From the NCBI GenBank assembly GCA_031261015.1, contig JAISKG010000196.1, positions 1 through 7,173 of the forward strand: a stretch of DNA of 7,173 nucleotides, given 5' to 3'. The notes beneath the pieces are model-generated. The model was not told the DNA's origin. It saw nothing but the letters and a program-made list of their open reading frames with translations, and ran no database searches. Positions 1 to 5,326 of this stretch are shown here, in pieces; positions within the stretch are counted from its first letter, which is position 1, and each line of letters begins with the position of its first letter. A program made the position numbers and the translations under genes. The DNA is from Dysgonamonadaceae bacterium (lineage in GTDB: Bacteria; Bacteroidota; Bacteroidia; Bacteroidales; Azobacteroidaceae).

Positions 1-111
1 AGCCTACGACGGACCTTCGTCGATTATCAGCATATAAGGCGTATATTGGACAAAACCCAGCAATAATTGTGATTAAAATAACAGTATTATCCCATGAATA
101 TACTATTTTTA

Positions 112-615
112 TTATTGTATTTTATTTTTAATTGCGTTTATTACCAAATTTCTATCCGTACAGCTAAATACATATATCTTATTGCATTCCGTATGAATTA
201 AAAATGCTTGAGAAATATTTCCGATATATACTCTGTATTTGCCAATATCAGCATTCCAGAATAGGCCGGTATATCCGAAAAAGCCGCTACTTCCAAATAA
301 TCGTAGATCCGATTTATTCGGTTTGTAACATTCTACATCGGTTATTGTATCTATATCGATAATTAATTTTCCCCATAATTTTTTCAAAACCAATTCCTTT
401 TCATTTATCTCTATAAAACGAGGAATATTACAGATACAATAAATACATAAAACAGGAATAGCAAACACAATAATTGATAGAATCCAATTAGTAAAATCTA
501 ACATCGAATGAATAAGAAAATATTCGCCAATAATCAAAATAACAAGCACAATAACAGTAATCACTTTTACGGATAATCCCCATTCAACTTTTTTAATTAA
601 TCTGTTCATAATCAT
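112..615 (-). CDS. Small membrane protein with bacterial PH-like domain
   Basis: This encodes a 167-residue protein of unknown function. The N-terminus is short and basic. It is followed by two hydrophobic segments at about residues 17-36 and 43-62, which look like a transmembrane hairpin. The remainder (about 66-164) is rich in beta strands and ends in a short helix, as in bacterial PH domains. The most characteristic stretch is around residues 105-125 (RLFGSSGFFGYTG, then FWNADIG). From memory, this resembles the glycine-aromatic motif of small bacterial PH-domain membrane proteins; no search was run. By inference the PH domain lies on the cytoplasmic side. Two in-frame ATG codons (615 and 609) are possible starts and I used the outer one. 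No exact TAnnTTTG box lies upstream. The gene is visibly more AT-rich than hexokinase and priA, which may indicate accessory or transferred DNA. It lies 202 bp beyond hexokinase in the same direction, with a hairpin between them, so it is probably transcribed separately. Confidence 0.75.
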   Translation of the reverse strand: MIMNRLIKKVEWGLSVKVITVIVLVILIIGEYFLIHSMLDFTNWILSIIVFAIPVLCIYCICNIPRFIEINEKELVLKKLWGKLIIDIDTITDVECYKPNKSDLRLFGSSGFFGYTGLFWNADIGKYRVYIGNISQAFLIHTECNKIYVFSCTDRNLVINAIKNKIQ

Positions 616-737
616 TCAAAGAATTTATAATATTTATTTTGATAAAATTTATCCGAAAATATTCCTTGTGACGCAGAGAGTAAGCACTTGTCTTTACACA
701 ATTTAATATATGAGCCAAAATCATTTTTTTCATAGTT

Positions 738-770
738 AGACCTGTTAAGTTTCAAAAACTTAACAGGTCT
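738..770. repeat. Perfect 15-bp inverted repeat (REP-like palindrome or hairpin)
   Basis: The left arm AGACCTGTTAAGTTT (738-752) and right arm AAACTTAACAGGTCT (756-770) are exact reverse complements separated by 3 nt. The repeat lies 47 nt past the hexokinase stop codon, where a 3' hairpin would be expected. On the minus strand the hairpin is followed by AACTATG and then an A-run rather than a U-tract, so it is not a canonical intrinsic terminator. It could stabilise the 3' end, or be one copy of a dispersed palindromic repeat. My recollection is that very similar CCTGTTAAG palindromes recur in Bacteroidota intergenic regions, but I could not check this. Confidence 0.8.
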
Positions 771-817
771 TAATGCAAAGGATGGCAGCGCAGAAGTTCA
801 GTATATTAGTTACCTAT

Positions 818-2122
818 TCACGATAACGCTGCAATCGCCGACCCAATCAAATTCGCATCCTCCAATTTGCTGGTATATACATGAATATGTTCCAACCCAA
901 AAGAAGCCAAAAATCCATGCAAACTGTCGGAAACGATTTTGTTGTAATCCGAACCGTTCCGGTCGTCGCTCCAGAAAAGCGATCCGTCGGCTGCCAGACA
1001 AATGTTTTGAATATTTTTATCGTAAGTTTGCGTATCTTCCCTGTATTCAATCAATTCAAGAATTAAACCAGCTAAGGAGGCCGCAACCAATTGCGCCGAG
1101 CGAACATAAATTGCACGCGCCACCGCAGTATATTCTTCCTTATATATCATCGGATAATTCATCAAATTAGTGAGTTTTTCACCATCGAACTTGCTTTCGA
1201 TCGCTCCGGGGAACGCATTTTCGAAAATTTTTCCCAAATAACCGCCGGAAATAGCTTTTTCAAACAATTGTTTCTTCGGCTGATCGGAATTTTCGTCCAC
1301 GCGTTGATCAACTACTGTGAGGTATTCGCCCGCATGGTTGGGATCGGGCGTCGGTACCAAATTGCCCGATTCGAGGTTCACCGGAATCAAGTCGCCACTG
1401 TGGTAATGTCTGTCCAACTTCGGAATTTGATCCTTGTGAATCAGAGCAGCCATGTTAGTTCCCGTCCCGACAATCAAGCCGATGTAGGTATCATAACCGG
1501 GTTGAGCCAAACCGGCAAACAAACAGGCAATCGTATCGTTAACCACCTTAATGCTCTTAAATTGAGTCTTTTCCTTAATCCCTTCGTATTGATTCAGATA
1601 TTCCATCAACGGTTTTCCAACCGGTTTTTTGAGCATTTCGGGAATCCAGATTTCCTTCGTCCAACGCAACAAAATCGCGCCGCCTTCCACTTCTGCCTCG
1701 GTTTTCGTTTCGGCGTTGGCTTCCACTTTGGTCGTCGAAGCAGCCGGATACGAAAAGCAATAACCGATATGCGTAACCGATTTATCCAGATGCTTTAATT
1801 GAGCAATGTGGCTGGCCATGGCGTTGAACAGATCCTCACGCGAAAATCCTTTGGTTTCGACGCACGACAAGGGTTTTTTCAGGTTTTCCAAGGTCACCGG
1901 TTTAGCGCCTTTTTTAAATTCTACGATCGCCGCTCTGAAATTCGTACCGCCCCAATCCAGCGCAAGTACCTTACCTTCAAAGTCTTTTCCCGGATTAACA
2001 TACGTAGGTAAACACGCAATTTCCGTATCGTCTGTTTGCAGACCGACAGCGATTTTTCTTTGTAAATCTTTGGCAATTTCTTCCAATTGCCCTTTTGTAA
2101 GCTCAAAAATATTGCTTTTCAT
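818..2122 (-). CDS. Hexokinase (eukaryotic-type hexokinase family)
   Basis: This is an ATP-dependent hexose kinase of 434 residues. It makes hexose 6-phosphate in the cytoplasm and so feeds glycolysis. The family motifs appear in order. DWGGTNFR (56-63) is the phosphate-1 loop. GYCFSYP (120-126) and LLRWTK (151-156) form the hexokinase signature. VVNDT (193-197) contains the catalytic Asp196. GLIVGTGTN (215-223) is phosphate-2, NLESGNL (249-255) is sugar-binding, and ISGGYLG (291-297) and AADGS (377-381) lie in the C-terminal lobe. The length fits a single-domain hexokinase rather than the short ROK-type glucokinase. Between SYP and RWTK lies an unusual low-complexity insertion (TKVEANAE followed by TKTEAEVE). 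The ATG at 2122 follows an A/T-rich leader and a candidate promoter at 2158-2192, and the gene is divergent from priA. Long open frames on the opposite strand are shadows of its biased codon use. Family confidence is high, but sugar preference cannot be told from the sequence. Confidence 0.95.
   Translation of the reverse strand: MKSNIFELTKGQLEEIAKDLQRKIAVGLQTDDTEIACLPTYVNPGKDFEGKVLALDWGGTNFRAAIVEFKKGAKPVTLENLKKPLSCVETKGFSREDLFNAMASHIAQLKHLDKSVTHIGYCFSYPAASTTKVEANAETKTEAEVEGGAILLRWTKEIWIPEMLKKPVGKPLMEYLNQYEGIKEKTQFKSIKVVNDTIACLFAGLAQPGYDTYIGLIVGTGTNMAALIHKDQIPKLDRHYHSGDLIPVNLESGNLVPTPDPNHAGEYLTVVDQRVDENSDQPKKQLFEKAISGGYLGKIFENAFPGAIESKFDGEKLTNLMNYPMIYKEEYTAVARAIYVRSAQLVAASLAGLILELIEYREDTQTYDKNIQNICLAADGSLFWSDDRNGSDYNKIVSDSLHGFLASFGLEHIHVYTSKLEDANLIGSAIAALS
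1685..1732 (-). repeat. Imperfect 24-nt tandem duplication inside the hexokinase gene
   Basis: Residues 131-138 (TKVEANAE) and 139-146 (TKTEAEVE) of hexokinase form an imperfect eight-residue tandem repeat. It is encoded by adjacent 24-nt units that have diverged at the DNA level. The repeat lies between the two halves of the hexokinase signature. Yeast-type enzymes, as I recall them, have only a short linker there (SYPASQ...INEGIL). Confidence 0.6.
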
Positions 2123-2152
2123 GATTCAAGTAATTTATAGATTCTGTTTCAG

Positions 2153-2195
2153 ATTTGCAAATATAGGTATTTTATTGAAATTAATTTGCAAATAT
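2153..2195. promoter_or_regulatory. Twin palindromic 12-mers in the hexokinase/priA control region
   Basis: ATTTGCAAATAT occurs at 2153-2164 and again at 2184-2195, starting 31 bp apart, about three helical turns. The inner ATTTGCAAAT is a perfect 10-bp palindrome in both copies. The left copy overlaps the hexokinase -7 box. The right copy overlaps the hexokinase -33 box and the spacer of the priA promoter. The geometry suits a dimeric regulator binding one face of the DNA. TTTG/CAAA promoter elements could produce the same pattern without any regulator. Confidence 0.4.
2158..2192 (-). promoter_or_regulatory. Candidate hexokinase promoter (Bacteroidota -7/-33 type)
   Basis: On the minus strand TATATTTG (2165 down to 2158) matches the Bacteroidota -7 consensus TAnnTTTG. 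A TTTG (2192 down to 2189) lies 23 bp upstream, slightly wider than the usual 19-21 bp. The inferred transcript would start near 2150, leaving a leader of about 28 nt before the ATG at 2122. Confidence 0.5.
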
Positions 2196-2206
2196 TCGTA
2201 TCTTTG
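2174..2206 (+). promoter_or_regulatory. Candidate priA promoter (Bacteroidota -7/-33 type)
   Basis: TATCTTTG (2199-2206) is an exact match to TAnnTTTG. An imperfect -33 element, ATTG (2174-2177), lies 21 bp upstream. Transcription would begin at about 2211-2214, just before the ATG at 2226. This supports that codon as the start and excludes the longer upstream open frame, which runs antisense through hexokinase. Confidence 0.55.
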
Positions 2207-2225
2207 TTCCTGCAACATCCAAATT

Positions 2226-4283
2226 ATGTACGCAGAAGTAATCCTCCCTGTCCCGTTATCCGATACTTATACTTATCTTGTTCCTCCGGAAATGGAAATA
2301 CAATTGCTTAGTATTCAGAGTGATGCAATAGGCGTATTGGTTAGGGTTGAATTCGGTAAAAATAAACATTATGTAGGCGTGATTTCGCATCTACGGGATT
2401 CTCCGCCTGACAATCTTCCTTCAATCAAACCTTTGCTTGCAATTGAAAGTGAGCAGCCGTTGTTCGGTATGCAACAAATCCGTTTCTGGGAATGGATCGC
2501 TCATTATTACCTCTGCCGTTGGGGCGAAGTTTTTCATGCAGTCATTTCGGCTACACGACTTACTTCTTTGATTGATAAAGGAATAATGGAGAATAAAAAG
2601 CCAAAGAAAAAACGTTTGCCGGCCGTAGAAAAAAACGTTCAGCTTTTGCATCCCTTAAATATCTTCCAGCAACAAGCTTGCCAAGCAATTCGCCAACAAC
2701 TGCAAACAAAGGAAGTTTGCCTATTGCACGGCGTGACGGCTTCAGGCAAAACCGAGTTGTACATGCACCTCATCGAGGAAATCTTGCAACAAGGAAAACA
2801 AGTTTTGTATTTACTTCCGGAAATCGCTCTGACTACACATATTACCGAAAGGCTTCGACGTTTTTTCGGCGATCGTCTGGGCATTTATCATTCCAAAATC
2901 ACCGCATCCGAACGAGTCAAAATCTGGCAAGATTTGTTGCGAGGCGAAGGTTATCAAGTCATTCTCGGTGTTCGCTCGTCGATCTTTTTGCCGTTCAAAT
3001 CTTTGGGTTTAGTGATTGTGGATGAGGAACATGAGCCGAGTTACAAGCAGCAAGATCCTGCGCCGCGCTACCATGCCCGTAATGCGGCGATCGTCTTGGC
3101 GAAAATGTACGGCGCCAAAGTAGTCTTGGGCAGCGCCACGCCTTCGATCGAATCGTTTTACAATGCTCAGAGCGGAAAATACGGTTATGTATCGTTAAAT
3201 CAACGATTTGAAGCAAGCGAATTGCCGACGCTCATTCCCGTCAACACCAAAGAGTTGAAACGAAAAAAGCAGATGAAAACAATTTTTTCGCCCGTGCTGC
3301 TCGAGAAAATGCAAGAAACTTTGGACAAAGGCGAACAGGTTTTATTGTTTCAAAACCGGCGTGGATTTGCACCTGCACGCGTATGTAAATTATGCGACTG
3401 GACGCCGCAATGCCGTTATTGCGACATCAGCCTTACCTATCACAAAAACGCTCATCTCCATGGGAAAAGCTTGCTCTCCTGTCATTACTGCGGACGAACT
3501 TACCAATTGCCGCAAGCCTGCCCCGAATGCGGCAACAACGACTGGAAAACTTTAGGTTTCGGAACGGAAAAAGTCGAAGAAGAAATCACCGCGCTTTTTC
3601 CCGGCGCGGCAGTCGAGCGTATGGATGCTGATTCCACTAAATCCAAAACGGCTTTGGAAGGCATCCTCTCGCGTTTCGGAAAAGGAGAAACACAAATCCT
3701 GATCGGTACTCAAATGATTTCCAAAGGTTTGGATTTCGATAAAGTCAGTCTGGTGGGCATCCTCAACGCCGATGCTTTGATGAATTTTCCTGATTTTCGC
3801 GCTTACGAACGAGCCTATCAATTGATGTCGCAAGTATCGGGTCGTGCGGGAAGACGCGGGAAGCACAGCGAAGTCGTAATTCAAACTTCACATCCCGAAC
3901 ATCCTCTGATTCAAACGGTTTTGCAACAGGATTACGAAGGCATGTATGCCTTGCAATCGGAAGAACGCCAAGCCTTTCACTATCCGCCGTTTTACCGTTT
4001 AATCGCTCTCAATCTGAAGCATAAAAAAGAAAATATCGTACGCGAAGCTGCCGATGCTTGGGCTGTTTTACTCACGCAACGATTGGGCGACCGCGTCATC
4101 GGCCCCGATAAACCTGCCATAGGCCATATTCAAAACTTGCATATTCGCAAAATCCTATTGAAAATCGAAACGCAAGCTTCTTTCTCGCAAGTTCGCGAAT
4201 ATCTGGAAGATACAAAAAGCCGGATCGTTTCCGACCCGGCCTTTCGTAATTTGATCGTGCAATACGACGTCGATCCTGTGTAA
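2226..4283 (+). CDS. priA: Primosomal protein N' (PriA helicase), winged-helix region missing
   Basis: PriA is the superfamily 2 DNA helicase that reloads the replisome at stalled forks. The 685-residue product carries an N-terminal 3'-DNA-binding domain (about 1-105, ending WIAHYYLCRWGEVFHA). Helicase motifs follow: Walker A GVTASGKTE (169-177), DEEH (266-269), GSATPS (302-307), GTQMISKGLDF (494-504) and QVSGRAGR (536-543). Eight zinc-ligand cysteines form four CxxC pairs (387/390, 396/399, 419/422, 432/435). The C-terminal domain ends YDVDPV. Only about 36 residues (105-141) separate the N-terminal domain from the helicase block PLNIFQQQA. In E. coli and Bacteroides PriA, as I remember them, this interval is much longer and holds a winged helix. 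The ATG at 2226 is chosen because it follows a promoter and begins with the usual AEVILPVPL. The frame is otherwise intact and all catalytic residues are present. The stop lies 2 nt from the convergent lipoprotein stop. Confidence 0.96.
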   Translation: MYAEVILPVPLSDTYTYLVPPEMEIQLLSIQSDAIGVLVRVEFGKNKHYVGVISHLRDSPPDNLPSIKPLLAIESEQPLFGMQQIRFWEWIAHYYLCRWGEVFHAVISATRLTSLIDKGIMENKKPKKKRLPAVEKNVQLLHPLNIFQQQACQAIRQQLQTKEVCLLHGVTASGKTELYMHLIEEILQQGKQVLYLLPEIALTTHITERLRRFFGDRLGIYHSKITASERVKIWQDLLRGEGYQVILGVRSSIFLPFKSLGLVIVDEEHEPSYKQQDPAPRYHARNAAIVLAKMYGAKVVLGSATPSIESFYNAQSGKYGYVSLNQRFEASELPTLIPVNTKELKRKKQMKTIFSPVLLEKMQETLDKGEQVLLFQNRRGFAPARVCKLCDWTPQCRYCDISLTYHKNAHLHGKSLLSCHYCGRTYQLPQACPECGNNDWKTLGFGTEKVEEEITALFPGAAVERMDADSTKSKTALEGILSRFGKGETQILIGTQMISKGLDFDKVSLVGILNADALMNFPDFRAYERAYQLMSQVSGRAGRRGKHSEVVIQTSHPEHPLIQTVLQQDYEGMYALQSEERQAFHYPPFYRLIALNLKHKKENIVREAADAWAVLLTQRLGDRVIGPDKPAIGHIQNLHIRKILLKIETQASFSQVREYLEDTKSRIVSDPAFRNLIVQYDVDPV
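4214..4240 (-). terminator. Intrinsic terminator of the lipoprotein gene, inside priA
   Basis: Read on the minus strand, GCCGGGTCG pairs with CGATCCGGC around a GAAA tetraloop, giving a 9-bp stem with one G-U wobble. TTTTTG follows immediately (4218 down to 4213). This is a textbook intrinsic terminator, 45 nt past the lipoprotein stop codon. Read on the plus strand, the wobble becomes an A-C mismatch and the tail is CTTTCG, so the structure favours minus-strand transcripts. The same bases encode PriA residues of about 663-672. Confidence 0.75.
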
Positions 4284-4285
4284 AA

Positions 4286-4672
4286 TTACTTCTTCGTTCC
4301 GCCCGTATTGGCATCGATGATAATTTTCAACGCCCGTTCGTATTCTTTCAGTTGCGCCGGAGTAAAATCAGCTTTATATTTCTCAATTTCAGCACTTTGA
4401 GTTTGAAGTTGAGTTGCCAACTGGCTGAATTTCTGCGGATCTTTCGCAATGTTGTTGTACGCTTCGCCATAAGATTTTGCATATTCTTTGAAGGCTTTCA
4501 ACGCATCGGCCGGAGCTACTTTAACGGCTTCTACGGCAGGCTCCACCTTTGCCGGATCAACAGCTTCTACAACCGTTTCTTCTACTACGGCTTCCGCTTT
4601 TTTGGCATCTTTACAAGCAACGAATGCCAGCATCAAGGCTACTACACATACTCCTAAAAAACTCTTTTTCAT
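4286..4672 (-). CDS. Small putative lipoprotein with acidic Ala/Val/Glu linker
   Basis: This encodes 128 residues. The first 20 form a lipoprotein signal: MKKS, a hydrophobic core, then FVAC with Cys20 as the lipidation site. The -3 residue is Phe, which is acceptable but not ideal. After the cysteine comes KDAKKAE, then a low-complexity linker of Val, Glu, Ala and Pro (about 24-55) with repeated VVE/VEAV units. A helical charged segment follows (about 56-120), containing KEYAKSYGEAYNNIAKDP and QLKEYERALK, and the tail is GGTKK. It is probably tethered to a membrane facing the periplasm, or exposed on the surface. The KD after the cysteine is at most a weak surface-export signal. I do not recognise a named family. 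The gene has its own promoter (4703-4734) and an apparent terminator (4214-4240), so it is probably monocistronic. It converges on priA with a 2-nt gap. Confidence 0.8.
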   Translation of the reverse strand: MKKSFLGVCVVALMLAFVACKDAKKAEAVVEETVVEAVDPAKVEPAVEAVKVAPADALKAFKEYAKSYGEAYNNIAKDPQKFSQLATQLQTQSAEIEKYKADFTPAQLKEYERALKIIIDANTGGTKK

Positions 4673-4702
4673 TTTGATATGGATTTAAAATTAATGATTT
4701 GC

Positions 4703-4734
4703 CAAAGGTAAGGATTTCTGTAGAAAAACACAAA
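4703..4734 (-). promoter_or_regulatory. Promoter of the lipoprotein gene (Bacteroidota type)
   Basis: On the minus strand TACCTTTG (4710 down to 4703) exactly matches TAnnTTTG. TTTG (4734 down to 4731) lies 20 bp upstream, which is ideal spacing. The predicted start is near 4696, giving a leader of about 24 nt before the ATG at 4672. This is the best promoter match in the window. Confidence 0.7.
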
Positions 4735-4750
4735 CATTACAGGTTATTCG

Positions 4751-5019
4751 TTATTTTACTATATTGTTCCAAGCCACTCTTTCGTCTTCATTTAAATTGT
4801 ATTCTTCCACATTTCTACTTCTGAAATAATCGTCGAAGTCAGCAATTAAATTTCCGTACTGTTTGAGTGCAGAATATCGTAAAAATCTTCGATATAATTC
4901 AACAATCCGCTTTTCTCAAACAGACCAATCGCCGTTTTGCCGTCGATTCCTTTCCGTGTCCGGTATTCCTCGACAGCAAAAACAACAAATTGTTTTTTAC
5001 TATCTAAATCTTTATACAT
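4751..5019 (-). pseudogene. DUF3791-family small protein, frameshifted
   Basis: The ATG at 5019 opens a frame with KKQFVVFAVEEYRTRKGIDG and then FEKSGLLNYIEDFYDILHS. I recognise this as the DUF3791 pattern, a short helical protein of unknown function. That frame stops at 4846, too early for the family. The next frame continues smoothly: KQYGNLIADFDDYFRS, then NVEEYNLNEDERVAWNNIVK, with a stop at 4751. The whole is 269 nt, one short of 90 codons. Adding one A at the AAA run (plus-strand TTT, 4862-4864) would restore LHSKQYGN and an intact protein of 89 residues. The start overlaps the stop of the upstream small gene by 8 nt, implying translational coupling. A TTG at 5031 in the same frame is a less likely start. 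The break may be genuine decay, slippage or a sequencing error. Confidence 0.7.
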
Positions 5020-5255
5020 CAGGATAATCAATTTTATTTGTTCGTTTTTCCTGCATCAGTAAATCATACAAAAGAATTTCGGAAAAATGCCAGATTTTCG
5101 TTTTTTCATCTTCCAAATCCTTGAAAAGCTGCGAAGTATAAAGAAAATTCAGAGCGGCATTGAAATCAAGCGAGTTATTTTCCTCTATTAAAGATACAAG
5201 AACCGGAATTTTCGTCCGTAAAGAAATATGATGTAATTTTTTCTACTTCGCTCAT
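5012..5255 (-). pseudogene. Small partner gene of the DUF3791 cassette, frameshifted
   Basis: The ATG at 5255 begins MSEVEK, but its frame ends after 26 codons. The adjacent frame, open from 5242 to the stop at 5012, encodes KIPVLVSLIEENNSLDFNAA, then LNFLYTSQLFKDLEDEKTKI, WHFSEILLYDLLMQEK and a tail ending YPDV. It has no ATG near its front. The run of six A on the minus strand (plus-strand T at 5237-5242) is the likely site of the shift. Removing one A gives MSEVEKLHHISLRTKIPV and a continuous protein of about 80 residues. The span of 244 nt is one more than a multiple of three, which agrees. From memory, small proteins with this KIPVLV...LY.S.....L..E.TK.WH pattern sit beside DUF3791 and DUF3990 genes. 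Function is unknown. Its stop overlaps the DUF3791 start by 8 nt, so the two form one unit. No clear promoter lies in the 71 nt before it. Confidence 0.65.
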
Positions 5256-5326
5256 ACGAGGATTTCTGAATTAATAAATTGTCTTCACTTATTTTCCTAT
5301 TCTTTGGTTGAAATAAAAATCTTACC

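Noticed and set aside
7..22. Short inverted repeat CGACG/CGTCG at the left edge
   Set aside because: Only 5 bp of stem with no U-tract, cut close to the window edge. Short open frames on either strand in 1-111 have no recognisable product.
785..832. Inverted repeat GCAGCG/CGCTGC flanking the hexokinase stop
   Set aside because: A 6-bp stem with a 36-nt loop, partly inside the coding sequence, is too weak to call.
1091..1798. Long plus-strand open frame (235 codons) opposite hexokinase
   Set aside because: It is fully antisense to an unambiguous hexokinase, has no recognisable protein pattern, and is explained as a shadow of hexokinase codon bias.
1806..2225. Upstream extension of the priA frame by 140 codons
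   Set aside because: It runs antisense through the hexokinase start and lies upstream of the priA promoter. The PriA N-terminal motif begins at 2226.
3552..3884. Minus-strand open frame within priA
   Set aside because: It is antisense to helicase motifs of PriA and shows no protein pattern of its own.
4219..4240. The same hairpin as a terminator for priA on the plus strand
   Set aside because: It lies before the priA stop codon, has an A-C mismatch on that strand and lacks a proper U-tract.
4352..4688. Plus-strand open frames opposite the lipoprotein gene
   Set aside because: They are shadows of the low-complexity Ala/Val/Glu coding sequence. The minus-strand gene has a signal peptide, promoter and terminator.
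5017..5031. TTG at 5031 as start of the DUF3791 gene
   Set aside because: The ATG at 5019 overlaps the upstream stop by 8 nt, a typical coupled start, and needs no rare start codon.
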